From Cellulomonas_A sp047229345 (GTDB taxonomy: Bacteria; Actinomycetota; Actinomycetes; Actinomycetales; Cellulomonadaceae): 64,000 nucleotides of DNA. Below, piece after piece: positions 43,162 to 51,900 of the stretch. The translations under genes and the position numbers were made by a program. Under the pieces are notes generated by a model. That model worked only from the letters and a program-made list of their open reading frames with translations, had not been told where the DNA came from and did not search any database. Each line of letters starts with the position of its first letter. Position 1 is the stretch's first letter. The DNA lies in NCBI RefSeq assembly GCF_047229345.1, contig NZ_JBFTER010000012.1, forward strand, positions 1 through 64,000, read 5' to 3'.

Positions 43162-43725
43162 ATGACGCTGACCCGGTACCTCGTCGCCGCGAGCATCGAC
43201 GGCTACATCGCCGACCCCGAGGGGTCGCTCGACTGGCTGTTCCAGTTCAACGACACCGAGGGGCTCATGGCCCACGTCGACGCGTTCGTCGCGGGCACCG
43301 GCGCCGTCGCGATGGGCGCCGCGACGTACGAGTTCATGCTCGACCAGGGCGGGCCGTGGCCGTACCCGGACCAGCGCACCTGGGTCTTCACGCACCGCGA
43401 CCTGCCCGTGACGCCCGGCACCGGCGTCGAGCTGACGCGCGACCCCGTCGAGGACGTCCACGCGCGCATGGTCGAGGCGGCCGGGGGCCGCCACGTGTGG
43501 CTCGTCGGGGGTGGGGACCTCGTGGGGCAGTTCGCCGCGCACGGGCTGCTGGACGAGATCTGGCTCGGCGTCGCCCCGGTCGTGCTCGGCGGCGGGACGC
43601 CGGTGCTGCCGCGACGGCTCACGGGCCGGCTCGAGGTGATGGGCGTCACGCAGTTCCCCGACGGCTTCCTCGAGCTGCGCTACCGCGTGCCGTCCGGACG
43701 CGCCGGAGGCCCGGGCACGCAATGA
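43162..43725 (+). CDS. RibD C-terminal/dihydrofolate reductase-family protein
   Basis: 187 residues from ATG 43162. The fold is recognisable from MTLTRYLVAASIDGYIADPEGSLDWL, VAMGAATYEFML, WVFTHRDLPV, and HVWLVGGGDLVGQFAAHGLLDEIWLGVAPVVLGGGTPVLP. Members are NADPH-dependent reductases; the substrate is often unknown. The longer reading from 43135 lacks support. CACGCT lies 6 nt before the ATG. Confidence 0.88.
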   Translation: MTLTRYLVAASIDGYIADPEGSLDWLFQFNDTEGLMAHVDAFVAGTGAVAMGAATYEFMLDQGGPWPYPDQRTWVFTHRDLPVTPGTGVELTRDPVEDVHARMVEAAGGRHVWLVGGGDLVGQFAAHGLLDEIWLGVAPVVLGGGTPVLPRRLTGRLEVMGVTQFPDGFLELRYRVPSGRAGGPGTQ

Positions 43726-43762
43726 CCGTGCACGGCGCGCCGCGCGCGTGCCAGGGTGCCGC

Positions 43763-44308
43763 ATGGACCGAGTCGAGCTGACCGACGACGTGGTGGTGCT
43801 GCGCGCACCGGGGGCCGCGGACGTCGACCGCATCACCGAGCTGTGCCAGGACCCGGACGTGCAGGAGTGGACGGTCGTCCCGTCGCCCTACACGCGCGCG
43901 GACGCCGAGGGCTTCGTCGAGCACGTGGTCGAGGCCGGGTGGGCCGCGGGCTCCGAGCTGACCTGGGCGGTCCGGGACGCGGGGACGGACCGCCTCGACG
44001 GGATGATCGGCCTGTCCCTCGCCCCGGCCGGCTCGGCCGAGCTCGGCTACTGGCTCGGCCCGGACGCGCGCGGCCGCGGCGTGATGTCGCGCGCGGTGCG
44101 GCTCGTCGTCGACCACGCGCTGCGGCCGGACGGCCTGGGGCTGGAGCGGCTCACCTGGAGCGCGGTCGTCGGGAACACGGCGTCGCTGCGGTTGGCCGAG
44201 CGTGCGGGCTTCCGGGTCGAGGGCACGGTCCGCGGCTTCGTGCTTCAGCGGGGCAGCCGTCGGGACGGGTGGGTCGCGACTCTGCTCGCGGGCGACCCGC
44301 GGCCGTGA
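43763..44308 (+). CDS. GNAT-family acetyltransferase (RimJ/RimL type)
   Basis: 181 residues from ATG 43763. Signature segments: VVLRAPGAADVDRITELCQDP, AELGYWLGPDARGRGVMSRAVRLVVDHAL, ERLTWSAVVGNTASLRLAERAGFRVEGTVRG. This order and the RGxG acetyl-CoA loop (ARGRGV) mark the RimJ/RimL group, which acetylates protein N-termini or small amines. Specific target unknown. Confidence 0.9.
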   Translation: MDRVELTDDVVVLRAPGAADVDRITELCQDPDVQEWTVVPSPYTRADAEGFVEHVVEAGWAAGSELTWAVRDAGTDRLDGMIGLSLAPAGSAELGYWLGPDARGRGVMSRAVRLVVDHALRPDGLGLERLTWSAVVGNTASLRLAERAGFRVEGTVRGFVLQRGSRRDGWVATLLAGDPRP

Positions 44309-44360
44309 CCGGGTCCGGCGCGGCCGTCCCGCGTCGCACCCGTCGGTCATGATGGACGGC

Positions 44361-46460
44361 ATGACGGACACCACCCTCGACCCGACCAACCCCTTCGCGT
44401 CGGCGTCGACCCTCCCGTACGGGCTGCCCGACTTCCGCGCGATCCGCGAGGAGCACCTTCTGCCGGCGATGCTGGCCGGCATGGCCGAGCACCGGGCCGA
44501 GGTCGAGCGCATCGCGACCGACCCTGCGGCCCCGACGGTCGAGAACACGCTCGAGGCGCTCGAGCGCGCGGGCCGCCTGCTGCACGTGTCCGCGACGGTG
44601 TTCTTCAACCAGTCGAGCTCCGACTCGACGCCCGGCCTGGAGGTGATCGAGGAGCAGGTCGCCCCGCTCCTCGCCCAGCACCACGACGCCATCTACCTCG
44701 ACCGGCGCCTGTACGCGCGGGTGCGCGCCCTCCAGGAGCAGGTCGAGGCGGGCGGGCTCACGCTCGACCCCGACACCGCCTGGCTCCTGCACCGCACGGC
44801 GGTCGCGTTCGTGCGCTCGGGCATCGAGCTCGACGACGCCGCGCAGGAGCGCCTGCGCGCGCTCAACGGCGAGATCACCTCGCTCGAGACGGCGTTCGGC
44901 CGGATCCTGCTCGCGGGCACGAACGCGGCGGCGGTGCTGGTGACCGACGAGGCCGAGCTCGACGGGCTGCCCGAGGACGCGCGCGCCGCCGCGGCCCAGG
45001 CGGCACGCGGCCGCGGTCACGACGCCGGCTGGCTCCTCGAGCTCCAGCTGCCGACGCAGCAGGCGCCGCTCGCGATGATCCGCGACCGCGGGCTGCGCGA
45101 GCGCCTGCACCGCGCGTCGGTCGGCCGCGGCGCGACGGGCGACGAGCACGACACGCGCACGACGCTGCTCGCCCTCGCGCGGCTGCGTGCCGAGCGCGCC
45201 CGGCTCCTCGGGTACGCGCACCACGCGGCGTACGTCGCGCAGGACGCGACCGCGAAGACGGCCGAGGCCGTCGAGGCGATGCTCGCCCGCCTGGCGCCGG
45301 CCGCGGTCGCGAACGCCCGCGCCGAGGCCGCCGACCTGCAGGCCGCGCTCGAGCGGGACGTCCCCGGCGCGACCCTCGAGGCGTGGGACTGGGCGTACTA
45401 CGCCGAGCAGGTCCGCAAGGAGCGGCGCGCGCTCGACGACGCCCTGCTGCGCCCGTACCTCGAGCTCGAGCGCGTGCTGCACGACGGCGTCTTCCGTGCC
45501 GCCAGGAAGCTCTACGGCCTCACGTTCACCGAGCGCACCGACCTCGTCGGCTACCACCCGGACGTGCGCGTGTTCGAGGTGCTCGAGGCGGACGGGACGG
45601 GGCTCGGGCTGTTCCTGGGCGACTTCTGGACGCGCGAGTCCAAGCGCGGCGGCGCGTGGATGAACAACCTCGTCGACCAGTCCACGCTGCTCGGCGAGCA
45701 GCCCGTCGTCGTCAACAACCTGAACATCCCGAAGCCCCCCGCGGGCCAGCCGACGCTGCTGACGTCCGACGAGGTCGTGACGCTGTTCCACGAGTTCGGG
45801 CACGCGCTGCACGGGCTGTTCTCGGCGGTGCGCTGGCCGTCGCAGTCGGGCACCGCGGTGCCGCGCGACTTCGTGGAGTACCCGTCGCAGGTCAACGAGA
45901 TGTGGATCTTCGACCCGGCGGTCCTGCGGGGCTACGCGGTGCACCACGTGACCGGCGAGCCGATGCCGCAGGAGTGGGTCGACACCCTGCTCGCCTCGCA
46001 GCAGGACGGCGAGGGCTTCGCGACGACGGAGTACCTCGCGGCCGCGCTGCTCGACCAGGCGTGGTACCGCCTCGCGCCCGACGAGGTCCCGACCGACGTC
46101 GAGGACGTCGTGCCGTTCGAGGAGGCCGCGCTCGAGCGGGCCGGCGTGGCGTTCGCGCCGGTGCCGCCGCGCTACCGCACGACGTACTTCAACCACGTGT
46201 TCGGCGGCGGCTACTCGGCCGGGTACTACGCCTACATCTGGTCGGAGGTGCTCGACGCGGACACCGTCGAGTGGTTCCGGGAGAACGGCGGGCTCTCGCG
46301 CGCGAACGGTGACCGGTTCCGCGCGGCGCTGCTCTCGCGCGGCGGCTCGTGCGACCCGCTCGACGCGTTCCGGGACCTGCGCGGGCGTGACCCGCAGATC
46401 GAGCCGCTGCTCGCCCGGCGCGGCCTGCTGGACGCCGTCCCGCCCGGCGCCGGCGCCTGA
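44361..46460 (+). CDS. M3-family metallopeptidase (peptidyl-dipeptidase Dcp/oligopeptidase)
   Basis: 699 residues from ATG 44361 (MTDTTLDPTNPFASASTLPYGLPDFRAIREEHLLPAM). The zinc site HEFGH is in VVTLFHEFGHALHGLF, and the downstream Glu ligand region is VEYPSQVNEMWIFDPAVL. It covers the full M3A domain: an all-helical N-half and a thermolysin-like C-half. Cytoplasmic, trimming short peptides. Longer readings upstream to 44202 overlap the GNAT stop. CATGAT 7 nt before the ATG may be the -10. Confidence 0.94.
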   Translation: MTDTTLDPTNPFASASTLPYGLPDFRAIREEHLLPAMLAGMAEHRAEVERIATDPAAPTVENTLEALERAGRLLHVSATVFFNQSSSDSTPGLEVIEEQVAPLLAQHHDAIYLDRRLYARVRALQEQVEAGGLTLDPDTAWLLHRTAVAFVRSGIELDDAAQERLRALNGEITSLETAFGRILLAGTNAAAVLVTDEAELDGLPEDARAAAAQAARGRGHDAGWLLELQLPTQQAPLAMIRDRGLRERLHRASVGRGATGDEHDTRTTLLALARLRAERARLLGYAHHAAYVAQDATAKTAEAVEAMLARLAPAAVANARAEAADLQAALERDVPGATLEAWDWAYYAEQVRKERRALDDALLRPYLELERVLHDGVFRAARKLYGLTFTERTDLVGYHPDVRVFEVLEADGTGLGLFLGDFWTRESKRGGAWMNNLVDQSTLLGEQPVVVNNLNIPKPPAGQPTLLTSDEVVTLFHEFGHALHGLFSAVRWPSQSGTAVPRDFVEYPSQVNEMWIFDPAVLRGYAVHHVTGEPMPQEWVDTLLASQQDGEGFATTEYLAAALLDQAWYRLAPDEVPTDVEDVVPFEEAALERAGVAFAPVPPRYRTTYFNHVFGGGYSAGYYAYIWSEVLDADTVEWFRENGGLSRANGDRFRAALLSRGGSCDPLDAFRDLRGRDPQIEPLLARRGLLDAVPPGAGA

Positions 46461-46538
46461 TCGTCCGGCGCGTCGCGCGGGCCGGCGGGGTGACGTCCTC
46501 GCCGGCCCGCGCGGCCGCTGACTCCGACGCCGCGCGGG

Positions 46539-46544
46539 TACCGT
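46539..46544 (+). promoter_or_regulatory. -10 element of M20 peptidase gene (leaderless)
   Basis: TACCGT, 7 nt before ATG 46552. It argues for ATG 46552 over GTG 46543. Confidence 0.5.
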
Positions 46545-46551
46545 GGTGCCC

Positions 46552-47952
46552 ATGTCCACGGTTGCCTCCGCCGCGTCGTCCGAGCCCTCCGACCGCCTCG
46601 TGGCGGGGGTGGCGCCGGGCAGCGGCGAGCACACGGGCGGCGGGCACCCGACCGCGGAGGACGAGGTCGTCCGGATCTGCCAGGAGCTGATCAGGTTCGA
46701 CACGTCGAACTACGGCGACGGCTCGGGCCCGGGGGAGCGCGCCGCCGCCGAGCACGTCATGGCGCTGCTGACCGAGGTGGGCCTCGCGCCCGAGTACTAC
46801 GAGTCGGCCCCGGGGCGCGCCAACGTCGTCGTGCGCCTCGAGGGCGAGGACCGCACGCGGCCCGCGCTCGTCCTGCACGGGCACCTCGACGTGGTCCCGG
46901 CGCAGGCGAAGGACTGGAAGATCGACCCCTTCGCGGGCGAGGTCCACGACGGCCTCGTGTGGGGGCGCGGCGCGGTCGACATGAAGGACATGGACGCGAT
47001 GATCCTCGCGGTCGTGCGCCAGATGGCTCGCGAGGGTCGGCGCCCGGCACGTGACGTCGTCGTCGCGTTCTTCGCCGACGAGGAGGCCGGCGGCGTCTGG
47101 GGGGCGCGCTGGTCCGTCGACAACCGACCCGAGCTGTTCGAGGGCGCGACCGACGCGATCAGCGAGGTCGGGGGCTTCTCGGTCGACGTCGACGGGCGCC
47201 GCGCGTACCTGCTGCAGACCGCCGAGAAGGGGATCGGGTGGCTGCGGCTCGTCGCGGACGGTCGCGCGGGGCACGGCAGCCAGGTCACCCCGGACAACGC
47301 CGTCACGCACCTCGCCGGCGCGATCGCGCGCATCGGGGCCCACCCGTGGCCGCTCGCGCTCACGCCGACGGTCCGCGCGCTGCTCGAGGGCGTCTCCGAC
47401 CTGACGGGCCTGCCGTTCGACCCCGAGGACGAGGGCACGGTCGACCGGCTGATCCGCGCGCTCGGCCCCGCGTCGCGCTTCGTCGGCGCGACCGTCCGCA
47501 ACACGACCAACCCGACGCAGCTCATCGCCGGCTACAAGGCGAACGTGGTGCCCGGGCGGGCGGAGGGCGTCGTCGACGGCCGCTTCGTGCCCGGCACCGA
47601 GGAGGACTTCCTCGCCACGATCCGTGGGCTGGCCGGTCCGCACGTGCGCGTCGAGCACATCCACCGCGACATCGCGCTCGAGGTGCCGTTCGAGGGCGAC
47701 CTCGTCGACGCGATGGTGGGTGCGCTGCTCGCGGAGGACCCGGGCGCGCGCGTGCTGCCCTACACGCTCTCGGGCGGCACCGACAACAAGTCGCTCGCCC
47801 GGCTCGGCATCACCGGCTACGGCTTCGCGCCGCTCCGCCTGCCCGCCGACCTCGACTTCGCGGGCATGTTCCACGGCGTCGACGAGCGCGTCACGACGGA
47901 CGCGCTGCGGTTCGGCGTCCGGGTGCTCGACCGCCTGCTGCGCACCGTGTGA
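46552..47952 (+). CDS. M20/M25/M40-family metallopeptidase
   Basis: 466 residues. Dizinc ligands are visible in LVLHGHLDVVPAQAKDW (His/Asp), WGRGAVDMKDMDAMI (bridging Asp) and FFADEEAGG (catalytic Glu-Glu). The inserted dimerisation domain runs about 210-340, and TYTLSGGTDNKSLARLGI plus MFHGVDERV close the active site. Members are carboxypeptidases, dipeptidases or DapE-like deacylases. A homologue sits in the equivalent region of M. tuberculosis. Confidence 0.93.
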   Translation: MSTVASAASSEPSDRLVAGVAPGSGEHTGGGHPTAEDEVVRICQELIRFDTSNYGDGSGPGERAAAEHVMALLTEVGLAPEYYESAPGRANVVVRLEGEDRTRPALVLHGHLDVVPAQAKDWKIDPFAGEVHDGLVWGRGAVDMKDMDAMILAVVRQMAREGRRPARDVVVAFFADEEAGGVWGARWSVDNRPELFEGATDAISEVGGFSVDVDGRRAYLLQTAEKGIGWLRLVADGRAGHGSQVTPDNAVTHLAGAIARIGAHPWPLALTPTVRALLEGVSDLTGLPFDPEDEGTVDRLIRALGPASRFVGATVRNTTNPTQLIAGYKANVVPGRAEGVVDGRFVPGTEEDFLATIRGLAGPHVRVEHIHRDIALEVPFEGDLVDAMVGALLAEDPGARVLPYTLSGGTDNKSLARLGITGYGFAPLRLPADLDFAGMFHGVDERVTTDALRFGVRVLDRLLRTV

Positions 47953-47956
47953 CGGC

Positions 47957-48205
47957 TCACTCCAGCGTGTAGTCCAGGGTGCTGCGCACGCGGATGATCT
48001 TGCGTCGCAGCCACACCTTGCGTTCGCCCCCGGCGAACAGCAGCGTGCGGGCCAGCTCCCAGCGCCCGTACTCGGCCTCGTCCGTGAGCAGGCGCCGGGC
48101 GTCGCCGCGGCTCGTCGTCCGCGGGATCGTCAGCACCCGGTACTCGTACTGACCGCCCTGCGCGACCCAGTCGCCGCGCACGGACCGTCCTGTCGTCCCT
48201 GCCAT
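47957..48205 (-). CDS. DUF5703-family protein
   Basis: 82 residues from ATG 48205. QYEYRVLTIPRTTSRGDARRLLTDEAEYGRWELARTLLFAGGERKVWLRRKIIRVRSTLDYTLE is characteristic of this small actinobacterial family. Function unknown. Converges with the M20 gene with 4 nt between stops. Confidence 0.82.
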   Translation of the reverse strand: MAGTTGRSVRGDWVAQGGQYEYRVLTIPRTTSRGDARRLLTDEAEYGRWELARTLLFAGGERKVWLRRKIIRVRSTLDYTLE

Positions 48206-48287
48206 CGTCACCGCCGTTCTCGCGAGAGACCGGTCCAACGCCCGGGGCGCCCGGACCATTCCCGTGCCATTGTGCACGGCGCGGCGC

Positions 48288-48293
48288 TACCGT
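48288..48293 (+). promoter_or_regulatory. -10 element of the Asp/His-rich gene (leaderless)
   Basis: TACCGT, 6 nt before ATG 48300. Confidence 0.5.
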
Positions 48294-48299
48294 CATGGC

Positions 48300-48626
48300 A
48301 TGACCGTCGACCCGCGTGCCGCACTCGATCGCCTGATCGCCGCCCTCGAGGCCCATTACCACGCAGTCGCAGCCCGGCGGGGCGAGGACGACCCCGCCGT
48401 CGACGACGCGTACGACATCCTGGCTGACGCGTTCGAGGTCTACGACGACGCGCTCGGGACCGTGCACGGGGAGGCCACGCCGTTCTACCTCGCCGAGGAG
48501 GACGACGAGCACGACGACGACGAGCACGACGACGACGAGGACGAGCACGACGACGACGACGAGCACGACGACGACTTCGACGACCTCGAGCCCCTCGCCG
48601 GGAGCGTGCCCGCTGACGAGCGGTGA
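48300..48626 (+). CDS. Acidic protein with Asp/Glu/His-rich tail
   Basis: 108 residues from ATG 48300. The first 65 residues form two helices (DPRAALDRLIAALEAHYHAVAARRGEDDPAVDDAYDILADAFEVYDDALG). Residues 68-95 are low complexity: four His embedded in Asp/Glu runs. A conserved actinobacterial helical family is likely, and the tail could bind divalent metal or polycations. No enzyme fold. The divergent start from DUF5703 (94 bp) and the TACCGT -10 support its expression. Confidence 0.7.
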   Translation: MTVDPRAALDRLIAALEAHYHAVAARRGEDDPAVDDAYDILADAFEVYDDALGTVHGEATPFYLAEEDDEHDDDEHDDDEDEHDDDDEHDDDFDDLEPLAGSVPADER

Positions 48627-48633
48627 CGACCGG

Positions 48634-48665
48634 CCGCAGGTGAGGACCCGCCGCAGGTGAGGACC
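48634..48665. repeat. Duplicated 15-bp sequence
   Basis: CCGCAGGTGAGGACC occurs at 48634-48648 and 48651-48665. It lies just after the Asp/His-rich gene and before the converging aldo-keto reductase stop. No function evident. Confidence 0.7.
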
Positions 48666-48696
48666 GCGGCTCGGCGACCGCGGTGCGGGACGGGCC

Positions 48697-49659
48697 TCAA
48701 CGGCGCTCGGGATACCCCAGCTCGGGGGCGCTGACCTCGTCGAGCGCGTGCAGGATCTCCGGCGGCAGGACGACGTCCTCCGCCGCGAGCGACCCGCGCA
48801 GCTGCGCGGCCGTCCGTGCGCCGACGATCGCCGACGTGACCTGCGTGCGCACGCGCAACCACGCGAGCGCGACGTCCAGGGGCGTGCGGTCGAGCCCGGC
48901 TGCGGCGGTCGCGACGGCCTCGACGACCGCGAGCGACTCGGCCCCGAGGTAGGGCTCGACGAAGCCCGCGAGGTGCGGCGACGCGGCCCGCGAGTCGGCG
49001 GGGATCGTGCGCCGGTACTTGCCGGTCAGCACGCCGCGCCCCAGCGGGGACCACGCGAGGACCCCCACGCCCATCTCGGCCGCCGCGGGGAGCACCTCCC
49101 GCTCGATGCCGCGCTGCAGCAGCGAGTACTCCGCCTCGACCGCGGCGAGGCCGACGTCCTCACCCAGCAGCGTCGCCGCGCGTGCCACCTGCCAGCCGGC
49201 GTGGTTCGACAGCCCGACGTACTGCGCACGCCCGCTCGTCACGGCGATCCGCAGCGCGGAGACCGTCTCGGTGAGCGGGGTGCGCGGGTCGGGCGTCTGG
49301 ACGAGCCAGAGGTCGACGTGGTCGGTCCCGAGGCGGCGCAGGGACGCGTCGAGCGTGCGCAGCAGCCCGCCGCGTGACGCGTCGACCACGCCGCCCGACG
49401 GTGTGCGCCGCACGCCGGCCTTGGTGCACAGCACGACGTCGTCACGGGGCACCACGCGGTCCAGCAGCGACCCGAGGAGCTCCTCGGCCCCGCCCTCCGC
49501 GTAGGAGGCCGAGGTGTCGACGAGCGTGCCGCCTGCGTCGGCGAAGTCACGCAGCTGCTCGCTCGCCTCGTGCTCGTCCGTGTCGCGGCTCCAGGTCAGC
49601 GTGCCCAGACCCAGGTGCGAGACGCGAAGTCCGGTCCGTCCGAGCTGCCGCTGTTCCAT
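48697..49659 (-). CDS. Aldo-keto reductase
   Basis: 320 residues from ATG 49659. TIM barrel with RVSHLGLGTLTW, TLVDTSASYAEGG (catalytic Asp and Tyr), VLCTKAGVRR (Lys), and the cofactor loop GVLAWSPLGRGVLTGKYR. Where the fourth catalytic residue (His) normally stands, the sequence reads VDLWLVQTPDPRTP, so Gln replaces His. NADPH-linked carbonyl reduction is therefore likely but may be altered. The start has TACCCT 8 nt upstream. Confidence 0.88.
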   Translation of the reverse strand: MEQRQLGRTGLRVSHLGLGTLTWSRDTDEHEASEQLRDFADAGGTLVDTSASYAEGGAEELLGSLLDRVVPRDDVVLCTKAGVRRTPSGGVVDASRGGLLRTLDASLRRLGTDHVDLWLVQTPDPRTPLTETVSALRIAVTSGRAQYVGLSNHAGWQVARAATLLGEDVGLAAVEAEYSLLQRGIEREVLPAAAEMGVGVLAWSPLGRGVLTGKYRRTIPADSRAASPHLAGFVEPYLGAESLAVVEAVATAAAGLDRTPLDVALAWLRVRTQVTSAIVGARTAAQLRGSLAAEDVVLPPEILHALDEVSAPELGYPERR

Positions 49660-49667
49660 GAGGCGCA

Positions 49668-49673
49668 AGGGTA
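49668..49673 (-). promoter_or_regulatory. -10 element of aldo-keto reductase gene
   Basis: TACCCT on the minus strand, 8 nt before ATG 49659. It is the mirror of the uppP promoter. Confidence 0.55.
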
Positions 49674-49696
49674 ATCGGACAGGGGTCCGGCACCGT

Positions 49697-49702
49697 TAAG
49701 GT
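49697..49702 (+). promoter_or_regulatory. -10 element of uppP
   Basis: TAAGGT, 8 nt before GTG 49711, with the leader TGCGCCTC. The same 8 nt follow the divergent promoter. Confidence 0.55.
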
Positions 49703-49710
49703 TGCGCCTC

Positions 49711-50613
49711 GTGGCATCAGGCATGAGTACATGGGAAGCGATCGTCCTCGGCCTGGTGCAGGGGCTCACCGAGTTCTTGCCGGTCTCGTCGAGCGCGCAC
49801 CTGCGCATCGTCGGCGAGCTCATCGGCGCGGGTGACCCCGGTGCGGCGTTCACGGCGATCACGCAGATCGGCACCGAGACCGCGGTGCTCCTGTACTTCC
49901 GGCGCGACATCAAGCGGATCCTGCTCGCCTGGTGGCGTGCGGTGCGCGGCGACCTCGGTACGGACCTGCGGTCGCGGCTGGGCAGCCCCGTCGGCGGGCC
50001 GGTGGACACCGACGCGCGCATGGCGTGGTTCATCGCGCTCGGCAGCGTCCCGATCGTCGTCCTCGGGCTCGCGTTCCAGGACGCCATCGAGACGCCGTTC
50101 CGCAACCTGTGGCTCATCGCGCTGACGCTCGCCGGCTTCGCGCTCGTGCTCGGCTGGGCGGACGCCCGGGGGGCGAAGCAGCGACGGCTGGAGGACCTCA
50201 CGCCCAAGCACGCCGTCCTGTTCGGCTTCGCCCAGGCGCTCGCGCTGGTCCCGGGCGTGTCGCGCTCGGGCGGGACGATCACCGGCGGCCTGCTCATGGG
50301 CTACACGCGCGAGGCGGCCGCCCGGTACTCGTTCCTCCTGGCGATCCCGGCGGTGTTCGGGTCGGGGGTGTTCCAGCTCGCCAAGAGCGCCGACGAGTTC
50401 GGCACCGCGGGGACGCCCGGCCTGGGGCCCACCGTGCTCGCGACGATCGTCGCGTTCGCGGTCGGGTACGTCGTGATCATCGCGTTCCTCAAGATCGTCT
50501 CGACGTACAGCTACCGGCCGTTCGTGATCTACCGGCTCGCGCTCGCAGCGCTCGTCGTGGTCCTCCTGCTCACCGGGGTGCTCGAGCCGACCGCGGGCGC
50601 GCCGGTCGAGTGA
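49711..50613 (+). CDS. uppP: Undecaprenyl-diphosphatase UppP (BacA)
   Basis: 300 residues from GTG 49711; ATG 49723 is an alternative. Diagnostic motifs are GLVQGLTEFLPVSSSAHLRI and the second ALVPGVSRSGGTITGGLLMGYTREAAARYSFLLAIPAVFGSG, with about eight helices. It dephosphorylates undecaprenyl diphosphate for cell-wall lipid recycling. It neighbours mshC as in other actinobacteria. Confidence 0.96.
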   Translation: MASGMSTWEAIVLGLVQGLTEFLPVSSSAHLRIVGELIGAGDPGAAFTAITQIGTETAVLLYFRRDIKRILLAWWRAVRGDLGTDLRSRLGSPVGGPVDTDARMAWFIALGSVPIVVLGLAFQDAIETPFRNLWLIALTLAGFALVLGWADARGAKQRRLEDLTPKHAVLFGFAQALALVPGVSRSGGTITGGLLMGYTREAAARYSFLLAIPAVFGSGVFQLAKSADEFGTAGTPGLGPTVLATIVAFAVGYVVIIAFLKIVSTYSYRPFVIYRLALAALVVVLLLTGVLEPTAGAPVE

Positions 50614-50680
50614 GCCGCTGCCCGCGCGGCACACGTCGGGCGGTCGGCGGGCTGAGCCGTCGTGGGCGCTCCTGGTCGGC

Positions 50681-51700
50681 TCAGAGCCAGCCGGACCGCC
50701 GGAAGCGCCAGTACAGCACCGAGCAGGACGTCGCGAGCACCGCGAGCACGAGCCCGTAGCCGTAGGTCCACGCGAGCTCGGGCATGTGCTGGAAGTTCAT
50801 GCCGTACACCGACGCGACGAGCGTGGGCAGCGCACCGATCGCGGCCCACGCCGAGATGCGGCGCTGGTCCTCGTTCTGGCGGAGCGTGACCTGCGCGAGG
50901 TGGACCGACAGGAGGTCCCCGAGCAGCGCGTCGTGCGCGTCCAGGCGGCGGTCGACGCGCTCGACGGCGGTCTCGAGCCGGCGCAGCCACGCCCACCCCG
51001 CAGCGTCAGCCGCGTCGCCGGCGTCCGGTGCGAGCTCGGAGAGCTCGGCGGAGAACGGGACGAGGGCGCGCCGCGCCTCCGCGATCTCACGCTTGAGCCC
51101 GTAGACGCGCTCGAGCGGGTTCGACCGCGTCCGTGCGAACACGACCGCCTCGGTCTCGGCGACGGCCTCGCCCAGCGCTGTCTCGACCGCGGCCGCCCGC
51201 GCCGCGAGCGACCCGAGCAGCGCCGCGAGCACCTGCCAGGCGCCCGATGCGGGTGCCGTGGCGCCGCTGCAGAGCCGGTCCGCCACGGCGTCGAGCGTGT
51301 GCCCGCCCGCGGTCTCCGCCGTGACCGCGAGCGACCCCGTGACCAGGCACACGACCCGCCCGGAGGTCACCGCGAGCGTCGCGGGGTCGTACGTGAGCGT
51401 CGGCGCGGCGAGCAGGAGCCCGCCCCCCGGCAGGTGCTCGACGTGCGCCCGCCTCGTCCACAGCCCGTGCGTCGCCTCGACGGCGTGGACGACCTCGGGC
51501 GGCGCGCCCCAGCGCCGGGCGGCCCCGGCCAGGTCGTCGAGCCGGTCCGCGCGGACCCAGCGCTCACCGGCGTCGGCCTCCGGCTCGACGTCGTCCACCG
51601 CGCGTCCGCGCCCGGGCGCCGGGCCGTCTCCGGTCGCGGGTCGGTCCGACCGCGCCCAGGCCTCCGCCGTCCGCACCCACAGTGTGTCCACGACCCGCAT
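50681..51700 (-). CDS. CorA-family divalent cation transporter
   Basis: 339 residues from ATG 51700 (MRVVDTLWVRTAEAW). An N-terminal cytoplasmic domain and a long helix (AHDALLGDLLSVHLAQVTLRQNEDQRRISAW) lead to the pore segment with signature YGMNF and a final helix (GYGLVLAVLATSCSVLYWRFRRSGWL). CorA proteins import Mg2+/Co2+ or, in some branches, export. The start chosen avoids an upstream Arg/Pro-rich extension. Confidence 0.9.
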   Translation of the reverse strand: MRVVDTLWVRTAEAWARSDRPATGDGPAPGRGRAVDDVEPEADAGERWVRADRLDDLAGAARRWGAPPEVVHAVEATHGLWTRRAHVEHLPGGGLLLAAPTLTYDPATLAVTSGRVVCLVTGSLAVTAETAGGHTLDAVADRLCSGATAPASGAWQVLAALLGSLAARAAAVETALGEAVAETEAVVFARTRSNPLERVYGLKREIAEARRALVPFSAELSELAPDAGDAADAAGWAWLRRLETAVERVDRRLDAHDALLGDLLSVHLAQVTLRQNEDQRRISAWAAIGALPTLVASVYGMNFQHMPELAWTYGYGLVLAVLATSCSVLYWRFRRSGWL

Positions 51701-51888
51701 TCTCGTCCCGGGTGGCACACCGGGTCCGTCGCCGCGCGGGACCGGGCTGCTCGTCGGCCGCCCACCGCCTCGCCCGCGCGAGCACCGCCGCGCGGGAAGC
51801 GCACGGCGACGTGCCGGTCGGGCAACGGCCACGTACCGCCAGGCGCGTGCGGGCACGGACGACGGGCGTGGGCCCGCGCGCTGCCGGT

Positions 51889-51894
51889 TAGGCT
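51889..51894 (+). promoter_or_regulatory. -10 element of mshC (leaderless)
   Basis: TAGGCT, 6 nt before GTG 51901 (3 nt before the alternative GTG 51898). It favours 51901. Confidence 0.5.
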
Positions 51895-51900
51895 TCCGTG

